The notes: a model not told the origin generated them from the letters alone. Numbered from the stretch's first letter, positions 42,832 through 52,998 are shown. The stretch: 64,000 nt of DNA from an uncultured Alphaproteobacteria bacterium (GCA_944393175.1 CALXZH010000034.1:35832-99831); one strand, 5' to 3'. Translations and numbers: made by a program.

Positions 42832-44049
42832 TTAGAGAAACATTTTTTGAGCTTTACGGATGGCCGGAAGAAGTGCGTCTATGTCCTCGCGCGTGGTATA
42901 AAGTCCGAAAGAAGCTCTGGCAACCGTTTCATAGCCCATACGATGGACAAGAGGCTCTGCACAATGGTGTCCGGTTCGAACAGAAATTCCTTCTTTATCC
43001 AACACAAAAGCTAAGTCTGAGGGGTGAATCCCATCAACCACAAAAGAGAACACGCCGCCTTTATTCTGAGCCGTGCCGACAAGGGTTAGACCAGAAACAT
43101 TTTCCCACTTTGATTTGGCATAGCTTACCAGCTCATCTTCGTGGGCTTTGATGTTGTCCATGCCTAAATTATTCATGTATTTCAGCGCCTCGCCCAAACC
43201 GATTGCTTGGACAATGGCCGGCGTTCCGGCCTCAAAACGTGCCGGAGAAGGCATAAAGGTTGTTTTTTCGTAAGTTACGGTATCAACCATATCGCCACCG
43301 GTTTGATAAGGCGGCATCGAATCGAGAATTTTATATTTGCCGTACAAAACACCTATTCCCGTCGGGCCATAAGTCTTATGCCCCGAAAAGGCAAGAAAAT
43401 CACAATCTATATCTTGGACATCGGTTTTATTGTGGACAATATACTGGCAGGCATCAACCAAAAACAGGGCACCGTTTTGGTGGGCTTGCTTAGCCATTTT
43501 TTTGAGCGGAAAAATTGTGCCCAAAACATTGGACATCCCCGTAACAGCTACAAGTTTGGTGCGTGGGTTTAAGTATTTGAGATATTCTTCTTCCACATAG
43601 CTGCCATCATCGGCAATCGGGAAAACTTTTAAGCTAATACCTATTTCATCGCGCAACATTTGCCAAGGGACAAGGTTGGCATGATGTTCGGCCTGAGAAA
43701 TTAAAACCTCGTCTCCGGCGCGCAAAAACTTGCGCCCCCAAGTGGCTGCCACCAAATTAATGGATTCCGTGGCATTACGGGTGAAAATAACTTCATCTGA
43801 AGAAGCCGCATTTATGAAATTTTTGACAATTTCCCTCGCTTCTTCATAAGAGGCGGTTATATCTTCCGACAAGTGATAAATCCCGCGGTGAACATTGGCG
43901 TAGTGGTGATTGTATATCTCTTGCATACGATTTAAAACCGGCAAGGGCTTTTGCGCAGACGCCGCCGAATCCAAAAACACGTTGGGTTTATTATTTACCA
44001 ACTCCGAGAGAACGGGAAAATCTTTGCGTATTTCATAAACGTTATACAT
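42832..44049 (-). CDS. sufS: Cysteine desulfurase SufS
   Basis: 405-residue PLP enzyme that supplies sulfur for Fe-S assembly. PLP lysine in FSGHKTYGPTGIGVL, active-site Cys in RTGHHCAEPL near residue 362, start FPVLSELVNNKPNVFLDSAA. Partner of SufE, which is encoded 1.4 kb downstream on the same strand. Confidence 0.95.
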   Translation of the reverse strand: MYNVYEIRKDFPVLSELVNNKPNVFLDSAASAQKPLPVLNRMQEIYNHHYANVHRGIYHLSEDITASYEEAREIVKNFINAASSDEVIFTRNATESINLVAATWGRKFLRAGDEVLISQAEHHANLVPWQMLRDEIGISLKVFPIADDGSYVEEEYLKYLNPRTKLVAVTGMSNVLGTIFPLKKMAKQAHQNGALFLVDACQYIVHNKTDVQDIDCDFLAFSGHKTYGPTGIGVLYGKYKILDSMPPYQTGGDMVDTVTYEKTTFMPSPARFEAGTPAIVQAIGLGEALKYMNNLGMDNIKAHEDELVSYAKSKWENVSGLTLVGTAQNKGGVFSFVVDGIHPSDLAFVLDKEGISVRTGHHCAEPLVHRMGYETVARASFGLYTTREDIDALLPAIRKAQKMFL

Positions 44050-44125
44050 TATTTGGCTTTCGATAAGTGAAACTTTATCTTTATATAAGCTCTTTTTGGA
44101 ATTTACGCAACTCTTTGGCGCGATT

Positions 44126-45352
44126 TTATGAATTTTGTTTCAAATCCTTAAACCAAGTGCGCAAGTTTTCATTTTCTATGCGGGCAAAGACATCTTCCAA
44201 ATAAGCGTCTATCAGCATTTTTTTGGCATCTTCACGCGAAATACCGCGCGATTGCATATAAAACAGCTGTTCTTCATCTAACTCACCGCTGGCGGCACCG
44301 TGCGAACATTTTACATCGTCGGCGAAAATCTCGAGCTCGGGCTTAACATCAATTTCGGCCGTATCACTCAGCAATAACGCCTTGTGAAGTTGTGTGCCCT
44401 CGGTTTGAACGGCGTTAGGCGCAATGTGAATTTTGCCTTGGAAAACACCTTTGGCATCGCCGCCGACTACTCCTTTGATGAGTTGTGACGACGTGGTTTG
44501 CGGAACTAAATGCTCAATATCCGTAGTGGTATCAAGCGTTGCCCAACCGTTCATGACATAAGCACCGTCAACTTGCGCTCGTGCTTGCAGACCTTTTAGC
44601 TTGACTTTAGTTTCATTACGGGCAATGTTGGCACCTTTTTGCAAGCAAAAACTTTTATATGTGCCGGAGGCTTTAACATCCACCGCATGCAACGCAATGT
44701 GATTGGCCTTATAGGCCTCGTTTTGGAATTTATAATGATTGAGCGAGGCTCCTGCTTGAAGGTGAATCTCATTGACCTGATTGAGAAGATAACGCGATTT
44801 TACCTCGCCGGTATACCCATAATATTCAACTAAATCTAATTGACTGCCGGCATTTAAGACGACTATATTCCGAATATTTTCAAACAAATTGCGGCTTTCA
44901 GGAATTGTGTGATAGCGCAAGACCAAAGGCATTTCAATTTGCCGGTTGGGCGCAACTTCAATAAATACGCCTTGCTCTAAATAAGCACTGTTGAGCGCCG
45001 CAAAAGGATAATTCGGAATGTCGGCAATTTGATTAATCTGGGCAAGAGCCTCTGATAGAGGTTTGATGGTTAGGCCTTGCGGCAAATTTGAGGTTTTGAC
45101 CCATTGGCCGTTCAGAAAATCAATCTCGGCACAGGCAAACGGAAATTGCTGATACGGCATGGCATTTTTATCTGCAAGCGGGGCAAACTCATAATCATCG
45201 GTTTCCAGCTCGCGGAGTTTGGTATATTTCCAAGCCTCGGTTTTGGGCGTGGGCAAGCCCTGACTCAGAAAAGCGGCTTTACCCTCTTGGTGCAGTGCTT
45301 TTGCCCAATGCGGGGTTTGAGAATCGTCGTTATTTTTGAAGAAAGGGTTCAT
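44126..45352 (-). CDS. sufD: Fe-S cluster assembly protein SufD
   Basis: 408 residues. Beta-helix scaffold protein of the SufBC2D complex. N-terminal LPTPKTEAWKYTKLREL, then the C-terminal motif CSHGAASGELDEEQLFYMQSRG that is shared with SufB. The start overlaps the sufC stop region by one base. Confidence 0.93.
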   Translation of the reverse strand: MNPFFKNNDDSQTPHWAKALHQEGKAAFLSQGLPTPKTEAWKYTKLRELETDDYEFAPLADKNAMPYQQFPFACAEIDFLNGQWVKTSNLPQGLTIKPLSEALAQINQIADIPNYPFAALNSAYLEQGVFIEVAPNRQIEMPLVLRYHTIPESRNLFENIRNIVVLNAGSQLDLVEYYGYTGEVKSRYLLNQVNEIHLQAGASLNHYKFQNEAYKANHIALHAVDVKASGTYKSFCLQKGANIARNETKVKLKGLQARAQVDGAYVMNGWATLDTTTDIEHLVPQTTSSQLIKGVVGGDAKGVFQGKIHIAPNAVQTEGTQLHKALLLSDTAEIDVKPELEIFADDVKCSHGAASGELDEEQLFYMQSRGISREDAKKMLIDAYLEDVFARIENENLRTWFKDLKQNS

Positions 45353-46110
45353 TATCTTTCCTTTACAAATTCCGCATAGCCTTTTTCTTCCAGCTCTAAG
45401 GCCAAATCTTTATTGCCCGATTTTACAATATGCCCATCGGCAAAAACATGCACGAAGTCCGGCACAATATAGTTTAACAGGCGTTGATAGTGGGTAATTA
45501 CCAACATGGCGCGATGTTCATCTCGCAAGGAATTTACACCATCGGCAACCACCTTTAAGGCATCAATATCAAGGCCCGAATCCGCCTCGTCCAAAATGGC
45601 AAAGGAGGGCTTGAGAATTGCCATTTGCAAAGTCTCAAGACGTTTTTTCTCGCCACCGGAAAAGCCTACATTTACAAAGCGTTTGAGCATATCCGAATCA
45701 ATGCCCAATTTTTTGCCTTCTTCACGCAAGAGCTTAATAAACGAAACATTATCAAGCTCCGGCAAATTAAGGTGTTTACGTTGCGCATTGAGGGCTTGCT
45801 TTAAGAAGGCCGAGGTGGGAACACCCGGAATTTCTACCGGATATTGCATAATCAAGAACATGCCTTCTCTGGCTCTTTCTTCTGGCGAAAGAGAGAGCAA
45901 ATCCTTGCCCTTGAAGCGGACAGACCCACTCGTTACCTCATAGCCCGGTTTGCCGGTCAGCACATAAGACAAGGTCGATTTGCCGGCACCGTTTGGCCCC
46001 ATAATCGCATGAATTTCACCTTCGTTGATGGTCAGGTTGAAATTTTTGATGATTTCTTTGTCGCCGACTTTTGCGTGCAGTTCTTCTATTTCCAGTAACG
46101 GTGTTGTCAT
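45352..46110 (-). CDS. sufC: Fe-S cluster assembly ATPase SufC
   Basis: 252-residue ABC-type ATPase. Walker A GPNGAGKST (about 37-45), signature FSGGEKKR, Walker B AILDEADSGLD and the His switch VITHYQRLL are intact. Drives conformational change in SufBC2D. Between a 50-residue ORF and sufD. Confidence 0.96.
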   Translation of the reverse strand: MTTPLLEIEELHAKVGDKEIIKNFNLTINEGEIHAIMGPNGAGKSTLSYVLTGKPGYEVTSGSVRFKGKDLLSLSPEERAREGMFLIMQYPVEIPGVPTSAFLKQALNAQRKHLNLPELDNVSFIKLLREEGKKLGIDSDMLKRFVNVGFSGGEKKRLETLQMAILKPSFAILDEADSGLDIDALKVVADGVNSLRDEHRAMLVITHYQRLLNYIVPDFVHVFADGHIVKSGNKDLALELEEKGYAEFVKER

Positions 46111-46124
46111 ATTTTTTTCCTTAA

Positions 46125-46277
46125 TTATTCAGCCGCGTGCGTGCTCTTGAGCTGAGCCAAAAGTTTTTTGACTTCTTCGTCTGAGGCACGCTTTGCAGCC
46201 TTGGCGTCTTTTAATATTTTAGCCGCTATCGTTGACATTTGAGTTAATACTTCTAACATTTCTTGTTGTTTTGTCAT
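46125..46277 (-). CDS. Small 50-residue ORF between sufB and sufC
   Basis: ATG 2 bases past the sufB stop, AGGA 8 bases upstream inside the sufB end, and a TAA 14 bases before sufC. The peptide, MTKQQEMLEVLTQMSTIAAK and on to a C-terminal ...LKSTHAAE, is a charged amphipathic helix rich in Lys, Ala and Glu. It fills the gap between two essential operon genes and keeps an uninterrupted reading frame. Not recognised; probably helical. Confidence 0.55.
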   Translation of the reverse strand: MTKQQEMLEVLTQMSTIAAKILKDAKAAKRASDEEVKKLLAQLKSTHAAE

Positions 46278-46278
46278 G

Positions 46279-47730
46279 TTATCCTACACTTCCTTCTAGA
46301 CTAATGTTAATTAATTTTGCTGCCTCGATGGCAAATTCCATCGGCAGATGTTGCATGACTTCTTTGCAGAAGCCGTTTACTATCAAGCTAACGGCATCTT
46401 CTTCGCTGATGCCCCTTTGCAGACAGTAGAAAAGTTGTTCATCACTGATTTTTGAGGTGGTGGCCTCATGCTCCAAAACGGCTGTTTTATTGCGGTTTTC
46501 AATATAGGGAACCGTATGCGAGCCACAGTTTTTGCCAATCAGCAAACTATCGCACTGCGAATAATTCCTAGCACCACTGGCTTTGGGCGAAACTCGAACC
46601 AAACCACGATAAGTTTGATTGGAGAATCCGGCAGAAATGCCTTTAGAGATAATTTTTGAGCTGGTGTTTTTGCCAATATGAATCATTTTGGTACCGGTGT
46701 CGGCTTGTTGATGATTATTGGTGATGGCAACGGAGTAAAACTCTCCAACCGAATTGTCGCCTTGCAAAACGCAGGACGGATATTTCCAGGTTACCGCCGA
46801 ACCGGTTTCAACCTGTGTCCACGAAATTTTGGAATTAACGCCGCGGCAAGCCGCACGCTTGGTCACAAAGTTGTAAACACCGCCTTTGCCGTCTTTGTCG
46901 CCGGGGTACCAGTTCTGAACCGTGGAATATTTTACTTCGGCATTGTTTAGAACCACAATTTCAACAATCGCGGCGTGGAGTTGATTTTCGTCTCGTTGCG
47001 GGGCTGTACAACCCTCCAGATAAGAGACATAACTATCATCTTCGGCAATTATCAAAGTTCTCTCAAACTGGCCGGTGTTTTTGGCATTTATTCTAAAATA
47101 AGTGGAGAGCTCCATCGGGCATTTTACGCCTTTGGGAATATACACAAAAGAGCCATCCGTAAACACCGCCGAATTGAGGCACGCAAAGAAATTATCCGTA
47201 TAAGGCACGACTGAGCCTAAGTATTTTTGCACTAAGTCGGGATGCTCGCGCACGGCCTCGGAAATGGAGCAGAAAATAACACCTTGTTCGGCTAATTTGG
47301 CGCGATAAGTGGTGGCAACCGATACACTGTCAAAAACCGCATCCACAGCCACAACGCCTGCCAGAGCCTCTTGCTCTTTAAGCGGAATTCCTAATTTTTC
47401 ATAAGTCTTGAGCAATTCCGAATCGACCTCATTCAAGCTCTTGGGGGCAACCTTTTGCTTTGGGGCGGAATAGTAGTAGAGGCTTTGATAATCTATCTTA
47501 TCATAACTCAATTTGGCCCAAGTCGGCTCGGTCATTGTCTGCCAAAACTCAAAGGCTTTTAAGCGCCACTCCAAGAGCCATTGGGGTTCTTGTTTTTTGG
47601 CGGAGATGAGCTTGATTATCTCTGCATTTAAGCCCATAGGAGCCGTGTCGGCGTCAATGTCCGTTACAAAGCCATATTTATATTTATCCCCGCTCTCGTC
47701 TATGATTTGCGGTTGATCCTTGGTGCTCAT
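46279..47730 (-). CDS. sufB: Fe-S cluster assembly protein SufB
   Basis: 483 residues. The central scaffold subunit. Landmarks: [43 protein letters not shown], and near the C-terminus [27 protein letters not shown]. First gene of the suf operon as found here; no IscR/RirA-like regulator gene precedes it. Confidence 0.96.
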   Translation of the reverse strand: MSTKDQPQIIDESGDKYKYGFVTDIDADTAPMGLNAEIIKLISAKKQEPQWLLEWRLKAFEFWQTMTEPTWAKLSYDKIDYQSLYYYSAPKQKVAPKSLNEVDSELLKTYEKLGIPLKEQEALAGVVAVDAVFDSVSVATTYRAKLAEQGVIFCSISEAVREHPDLVQKYLGSVVPYTDNFFACLNSAVFTDGSFVYIPKGVKCPMELSTYFRINAKNTGQFERTLIIAEDDSYVSYLEGCTAPQRDENQLHAAIVEIVVLNNAEVKYSTVQNWYPGDKDGKGGVYNFVTKRAACRGVNSKISWTQVETGSAVTWKYPSCVLQGDNSVGEFYSVAITNNHQQADTGTKMIHIGKNTSSKIISKGISAGFSNQTYRGLVRVSPKASGARNYSQCDSLLIGKNCGSHTVPYIENRNKTAVLEHEATTSKISDEQLFYCLQRGISEEDAVSLIVNGFCKEVMQHLPMEFAIEAAKLINISLEGSVG

Positions 47731-47911
47731 TAATTACTCTCTTTTGTTTTTTTCGCGTTGGTTATAAACAAGGAGTGTTAATTTCTTGTAAATTCTCATA
47801 AGTTCGCCTTCAACTTAGGGATTTTTCAAAAAAAATGCAACCTCTATTTAAACAAATATTTAGTTTTTGAGGCTAGAATCCGATTATTCCACAACCTTTA
47901 AGGATTGCGCC

Positions 47912-48937
47912 ATGATTTATGTTTTGATTATTTGTGTGCTTGAGCTCGGATATATTCTCTTTTTGGCTCGAAAAATCCGAATCTTAAAGCAAAATATCAA
48001 AGAACTCTTGCAAGAAAATGATAAACAAACCTCTATTCAGGCGCCAAGCCTTAGCGATATGTATTTTAAGGTTGATAGAGATATGCTCATCACTTTTGTT
48101 AATGAGGCGACTTTGAAAGCAACCGGTTTTAGTGAGGAAGAGCTCTTAAACCAGCCTTTATTCGGCACTTTGCTCGAAAATAACGATGCCAACCAAAAGA
48201 TGATGTTTTCTATTCTGGCAAAAGTCGGTAAAACACAGGCAACCGTAAACAGCGACCTTATCATTTTGCACAAAGACGGCAAAAAACAGCTCATGCGCTG
48301 CAGGTATCGCCCGTTGCTGAACGAAATTTTGGCTTGCGAGGGGATGAGTTTGATGTGTAAAGACTACAGCCAACCCGAAGTTTTGCAAGAAAAGCTCCAA
48401 ATTTATCAAAAACGCGATATTTTGCTCACGGCCGATATTTTGAACGAGGCCGCTTTTATGGAGCGTTTTGAACATGATGCCAAACTCGCCAAACGCTATA
48501 ATCAAGATTTTTGCTTGGTGGTGGTTGAGTTGTGCGATATTTATGATTTTATCAACAAAGGTATCAACTTTGAAACCGGCGACAAAATGCTTAAGAACGT
48601 GGCAGAAATTTGCCTGCAAGAAGCAGGAGAGAATCGTTGGGTCGGGCGGTTTGACAAAACCAAGTTCGGCATTGTTTTGAACAAAACAACCCGTGATGAG
48701 GCTCTCAATTTGAGCCAAAAGCTAAGTGAACATATCATCAAATGTATTCGCAGCCTGGGGGTTGATGAGTATAATGCCGCAATGTTTGTTATCTCTTATA
48801 CCAACCGCAAAGACTATAACGACAGCGCCGATTTTATGCTCTCACGGGTGAGAAAACATATTGAATTTGCTTTGCGGGCGCGCAAATACGGGATTATTTC
48901 TTCAGACTCCCGACTTATCAAACCGTTAGGTCTGTAA
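47912..48937 (+). CDS. PAS protein with degenerate GGDEF-like domain
   Basis: About 341 residues: N-terminal helix (about 1-20), coiled coil, PAS domain (about 50-150, FVNEATLKATGFSEEELLNQ), then a GGDEF-like fold (about 180-320, DFCLVVVELCDIYDFINKG). Where active cyclases have RxGGDEF this protein has GRFDKTKFGI, so it should not make cyclic di-GMP. AAGGA 7 bases before the ATG at 47912 decides the start. Probably a signalling or scaffolding role. Confidence 0.75.
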   Translation: MIYVLIICVLELGYILFLARKIRILKQNIKELLQENDKQTSIQAPSLSDMYFKVDRDMLITFVNEATLKATGFSEEELLNQPLFGTLLENNDANQKMMFSILAKVGKTQATVNSDLIILHKDGKKQLMRCRYRPLLNEILACEGMSLMCKDYSQPEVLQEKLQIYQKRDILLTADILNEAAFMERFEHDAKLAKRYNQDFCLVVVELCDIYDFINKGINFETGDKMLKNVAEICLQEAGENRWVGRFDKTKFGIVLNKTTRDEALNLSQKLSEHIIKCIRSLGVDEYNAAMFVISYTNRKDYNDSADFMLSRVRKHIEFALRARKYGIISSDSRLIKPLGL

Positions 48938-49005
48938 AACTTGCTAAGAAAATATTAAATTATTCACGCTAAACTCTAGGTAAAGTTAACTTTTAGAGGC
49001 GCTCT

Positions 49006-49938
49006 GTGTGTAAACAAAGCAAAATATTGTGTATCTTATCGGTCGTATTGTGGCTGGTGTCCGGATGTTCTTATGATTCGGGACGGGTACGCTTGCTTAA
49101 TTGGAATTGGTTTGGAACTCCCGATACCGTCACAGTGCAGAAAGGCGACACCTTATACAGCATCTCGCGCAGATATAATGTGCCGTTGCGAGATTTGATT
49201 GAAGTTAACCACCTCACCCCGCCTTATACCTTAAATATCGGTCGGGTCTTGCGTTTGCCGACAGCCAAATTTCACATTGTTGAAAAAGGAGATACGCTCT
49301 ACAGTATTTCGCGCAGATACAGTGTTGATGTGACCACACTTAGCAGAGTTAATAACCTGCAGGCCCCTTATACTTTAGCTATCGGGCAGAGATTGGCCTT
49401 GCCGGGAAGTGTCAGCAGCGACACGGAGGTTTCAACAACTTCTACGACTAACAAATCCAGCAGTTTTTCTTTTTGGAAGAAGTCAACCTCCACCACTAAG
49501 ACCACCGCAAAAAAGACAACAACCACAAAAAAATATACGCCTAAAAAAGTTACAACTTATCGCAAGAGCAAATTTGCTTGGCCGTTAAAAGGTAAAATCA
49601 TCTCGCCTTACGGGACCATCGGCAAAGGCCGCAACAATGACGGCATAAACATTAAAGCCAAGCTCGGTGAAGCGGTTAAGGCTGCCGATGCCGGAACGGT
49701 GGCTTATGCCGGAAACGAACTCAAAGGATTTGGCAACCTTATTCTCATTAAGCATAATGACGGTTGGATTACCGCTTATGCCCATAACGACAGGCTGTTT
49801 GTGAAAAAAGGCCAAAAAGTACGCAAGGGTGAAAAAATTGCCGCGGCCGGCTCCACCGGCGGAGTGAACACGCCTCAGCTCCATTTTGAAATTCGCTCAG
49901 GCACCAAAGCCCTTAACCCGATGAGCTATTTGCCGTAA
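49006..49938 (+). CDS. NlpD-like lipoprotein: two LysM repeats plus degenerate M23 domain
   Basis: 310 residues. GTG start with AGAGG upstream; lipobox LVSGC. Two near-identical LysM repeats (KGDTLYSISRRY at about 46-57 and 94-105) bind peptidoglycan. After a Thr/Lys-rich linker the M23 domain keeps PQLHFEIRSG but the first zinc ligands are lost (DGINIKA instead of HxGxD). The layout and the GNLILIKHNDG/AYAHND segment match NlpD, an activator of cell-division amidases rather than an enzyme. A daughter-cell separation role is inferred. Confidence 0.88.
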   Translation: MCKQSKILCILSVVLWLVSGCSYDSGRVRLLNWNWFGTPDTVTVQKGDTLYSISRRYNVPLRDLIEVNHLTPPYTLNIGRVLRLPTAKFHIVEKGDTLYSISRRYSVDVTTLSRVNNLQAPYTLAIGQRLALPGSVSSDTEVSTTSTTNKSSSFSFWKKSTSTTKTTAKKTTTTKKYTPKKVTTYRKSKFAWPLKGKIISPYGTIGKGRNNDGINIKAKLGEAVKAADAGTVAYAGNELKGFGNLILIKHNDGWITAYAHNDRLFVKKGQKVRKGEKIAAAGSTGGVNTPQLHFEIRSGTKALNPMSYLP

Positions 49939-49999
49939 TCTTCATCCATAAATTTTAGTTGAAAACGTAAAAAATTGTTAAATCAATGCATTTTTAGTG

Positions 50000-50027
50000 T
50001 TGTTTAGCGTAAAGTTTGGTGTATATT
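50000..50027 (+). promoter_or_regulatory. Sigma-70-type promoter of yajC-secDF
   Basis: TTGTTT (50000-50005), 16-base spacer, TATATT (50022-50027), upstream of the operon and not inside a coding sequence. Confidence 0.45.
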
Positions 50028-50060
50028 CTTGGCAGTTAATAATTTAATATGGAGAAAAAT

Positions 50061-50429
50061 ATGTTTATCAGTGAAGCTATGGCTCAAGCTGCAGATGCAG
50101 CCGCTACCGCTCAACAAGGCTCCCTTGCCGGAACTTTGATTCAGTTGGGACTTATCTTCCTCATCTTTTATGTTATCTTAATCAGACCGCAACAAAAAAG
50201 AATGAAGGAGCATGATGCTTTGCTCGCCTCAATTAAAAAAGGTGATAGAATCATCACCGGCGGCGGTATTTACGGCAAAGTCGTTAAAGCAGACGATACA
50301 CCGGAATTGGTGGTTGAAATTGCTGACGGCGTCAATATCACGATAAATCGTATGACCGTACGCGACGTGGTTAACCCTATGGATAACGTACCGGCTAACT
50401 CTAATAAAAAAGCTAAATCTAAAAAATAA
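50061..50429 (+). CDS. yajC: Preprotein translocase subunit YajC
   Basis: About 122 residues. One membrane helix (LIQLGLIFLIFYVILIRPQQ) followed by KRMKEHDALLASIKKGDRI, the family signature. Start at 50061 with GGAG 8 bases upstream. Accessory to SecDF. Confidence 0.92.
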   Translation: MFISEAMAQAADAAATAQQGSLAGTLIQLGLIFLIFYVILIRPQQKRMKEHDALLASIKKGDRIITGGGIYGKVVKADDTPELVVEIADGVNITINRMTVRDVVNPMDNVPANSNKKAKSKK

Positions 50430-50443
50430 ACTCGGGGAATGTT

Positions 50444-51985
50444 ATGTATAAATTATCTCGTTCGCGAATTCTTATCATTTTAGGAATTTGTTTGTTGGGA
50501 ATTTTCTTTGCTATTCCTAACATGTTGAGCGACACATCCAAACTGCCGAAATGGTGGCAACCGGTTAACTTGGGGCTCGACCTCCAAGGCGGTTCAAACC
50601 TCTTGCTCGAAGTTAAAATGGATGATGTCTTGAAAGAAAGAATGTCAACAATCGAAGATTCCGTTCGTCAAGTTTTGAGAGAGAGCAAAATTCGCTATCA
50701 AAACCTCAAAGCCGGAAGTGAAGATGTCAGAGTGAAGATTGAAAACCCAAATTCTCGCACTCAGGCTATTGCTAAATTTGCAAAAGTTGATGACGGACTC
50801 GAAATTAGTGAAGACGGCGATACCGTCGTTATTAAATACAGCGATGTTGCGCTCAACCAACTCAAGGCTAAAGTGGTTGACCAATCGATTGAGATTGTTC
50901 GCCGCCGTATTGATGAACTCGGCACCAAAGAGCCGGTTATTCAAAGACAAGGCAGCGACAGAATCGTGGTTCAACTGCCGGGACTGCAAAACCCCGAATA
51001 TGTTAAAACATTGCTCGGAAAAACTGCAAAACTTTCTTTCCACATGGTTGACAGTCGCTCAAGCGCCATGGATGCCAGAAGAGGAAAGCTCAGCACCAGC
51101 TCTCGCTTGATTAAGGGTTCCGAAGGCGAAACTTATGTTATCAGCCGCAAGCCCGTGGTCGGCGGCGAAAACTTGATTGACGCGCAAGCATCCTTCCAAG
51201 ACGGAATGCCCGTAGTCAGCTTTAAGTTTAACTCTTTGGGTGGCAAAAAATTCGGTGAAGCAACATCAGAGAATGTCGGCGAAAGATTAGCCATCGTTTT
51301 GGATAACGAAGTGATTTCGGCTCCGGTTATCAACGGCCCGATTGTCGGCGGAAGCGGTATTATTACCGGTAACTTTACGGTTAAATCAGCTAACGATTTG
51401 GCTTTGTTGCTGCGCTCGGGTGCTTTGCCTGCGCCGTTGGAAGTTTTGGAAGAAAGAACGGTTGGCGCCGGTTTGGGTGCGGATTCAATCCGTGAGGGCG
51501 TTTTTGCCTCCATCATCGGGTTAATCGCCGTTGTTGTCTTTATGATTGCCGCATACGGCTTGTTTGGTTTGTTTACCACAATTACCGTGTTTATGAACCT
51601 GTTTTTGATGCTCGGCGTGTTAAGTCTTATCGGCGCAACACTCACTTTGCCGGGTATTGCAGGTATTATCTTGACAATCGGTATGGCTGTGGATGCAAAC
51701 GTTCTTATCTTTGAACGCATGAGAGAAGAAGTTAAACACGGACGCTCAACTAAAGACGCCGCCGAAGCCGGATTTAACGAAGCATGGTCCACAATCGTTG
51801 ACTCGAACCTGACAACCTTGGTAGCAGCTCTTGTATTGTTCTACTTCGGTTCCGGTCCGGTTCGCGGATTTGCCGTTACTTTGGCTATCGGTATCGCAAC
51901 TTCCATGTTTACGTCAGTTACGGTTACAAGATTGATTATTGCATCTTGGATTGCCAAATATAAACCTACCAAACTGCCAATTTAA
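50444..51985 (+). CDS. secD: Protein translocase subunit SecD
   Basis: 513 residues; RND-type membrane protein that uses the proton gradient to complete export. LGLDLQGGSNLLLEV after the first helix, the large periplasmic domain, and PLEVLEERTVGAGLG then the C-terminal membrane half with MAVDANVLIFER. Length and order normal. Confidence 0.96.
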   Translation: MYKLSRSRILIILGICLLGIFFAIPNMLSDTSKLPKWWQPVNLGLDLQGGSNLLLEVKMDDVLKERMSTIEDSVRQVLRESKIRYQNLKAGSEDVRVKIENPNSRTQAIAKFAKVDDGLEISEDGDTVVIKYSDVALNQLKAKVVDQSIEIVRRRIDELGTKEPVIQRQGSDRIVVQLPGLQNPEYVKTLLGKTAKLSFHMVDSRSSAMDARRGKLSTSSRLIKGSEGETYVISRKPVVGGENLIDAQASFQDGMPVVSFKFNSLGGKKFGEATSENVGERLAIVLDNEVISAPVINGPIVGGSGIITGNFTVKSANDLALLLRSGALPAPLEVLEERTVGAGLGADSIREGVFASIIGLIAVVVFMIAAYGLFGLFTTITVFMNLFLMLGVLSLIGATLTLPGIAGIILTIGMAVDANVLIFERMREEVKHGRSTKDAAEAGFNEAWSTIVDSNLTTLVAALVLFYFGSGPVRGFAVTLAIGIATSMFTSVTVTRLIIASWIAKYKPTKLPI

Positions 51986-51999
51986 CAGGGGATTTGAAA

Positions 52000-52944
52000 A
52001 TGAGACTTTTTAGTTGGGTAACTAAAGATACCAATATTAATTTTATGGGAGCCAGAACTTTTACTTATGCCTTCTCAATTATTTTGTTTGTGCTCGCTAT
52101 TGCTTGTATTTCAATCAAAGGATTTAACTACGGAATCGACTTTTCCGGCGGTATTTTGATGGAAGTCAAGAGCACTCAAAAAGTTAATCTGGAAGACATC
52201 AGAGAAAAGATTAATCAAGTGGATTTGGACGATGTTAACCTGCAAACAATCGGAGAAACAGGTACCGAATTTATGATTAGGGCTCAAGCCAAAGAACTAA
52301 ACGAAAAAGAACAAATGGCTGCCGTTAACAAAATCAAACAGGTTTTGGGAACAGATACATTTGAATTCCAAAGAGTGGAATTGGTCGGACCGCAAGTCGG
52401 CGACGAGCTCAAAAAAGCCGGTGTGATTGCCTCAATCATTGCCATGCTTGCAATTTCTGCTTACATCTGGTTTCGTTTTGAGTGGCAATTTGCCTTGGGC
52501 GCATTTCTAGGCTTGGTTCACGACGTGGTGATTACGGTGGGCTTGTTATCTATCTTTGATATGGATTTCAGCTTAACAACCGTAGCTGCCATTTTGACCC
52601 TAGCCGGCTATTCGGTTAACGATACGGTGGTAACCTATGACCGTATCAGAGAAAACTTGAGAAAGTTCAAGAAAATGCCGCAAGTCGAATTGTTGAATAA
52701 GAGTATTAACGACATCTTTTCAAGAACAATTTTGACCGGTTTGACAACTTTCTTAGCGGCTTTGGCCTTGTTTGTTTTTGGCGGAGATACGCTTAGAAGT
52801 TTCTCGTTCACCATCGTTTGGGGTGTGATTGTCGGTACTTATTCCTCAATTTATGTTTCTACCGTGTTGCTCAATTTCTTTGATTTGCGTGCCACGATTG
52901 AAGCGCAGGAACATGTTGCCAACCCATTTGGAAACGTTGACTAA
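52000..52944 (+). CDS. secF: Protein translocase subunit SecF
   Basis: About 314 residues. GIDFSGGILMEV, VGPQVGDELKKAG, YSVNDTVVTYDRIREN are the family hallmarks. ATG at 52000 with AGGGG 8 bases upstream is chosen over a TTG at 51994. Ends at a strong terminator. Confidence 0.95.
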   Translation: MRLFSWVTKDTNINFMGARTFTYAFSIILFVLAIACISIKGFNYGIDFSGGILMEVKSTQKVNLEDIREKINQVDLDDVNLQTIGETGTEFMIRAQAKELNEKEQMAAVNKIKQVLGTDTFEFQRVELVGPQVGDELKKAGVIASIIAMLAISAYIWFRFEWQFALGAFLGLVHDVVITVGLLSIFDMDFSLTTVAAILTLAGYSVNDTVVTYDRIRENLRKFKKMPQVELLNKSINDIFSRTILTGLTTFLAALALFVFGGDTLRSFSFTIVWGVIVGTYSSIYVSTVLLNFFDLRATIEAQEHVANPFGNVD

Positions 52945-52948
52945 ACGA

Positions 52949-52980
52949 AAAAGAGCTCTTGCAAAAGAGCTCTTTTTTTT
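52949..52980 (+). terminator. Intrinsic terminator after secF
   Basis: AAAAGAGCTCTT-GCAA-AAGAGCTCTTTTTTTT, perfect stem and long T run. Confidence 0.92.
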
Positions 52981-52998
52981 GACTTTGCCGGTTAGAGC

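Noticed and set aside
45506..45943. 145-residue plus-strand open frame
   Set aside because: Shadow of sufC on the other strand.
48158..48718. 186-residue minus-strand open frame
   Set aside because: Antisense to the PAS/GGDEF-like gene; no independent start signal.
51133..51792. 219-residue open frame on the minus strand
   Set aside because: Lies wholly antisense to secD, which has unmistakable motifs; composition is that of a mirrored coding frame.
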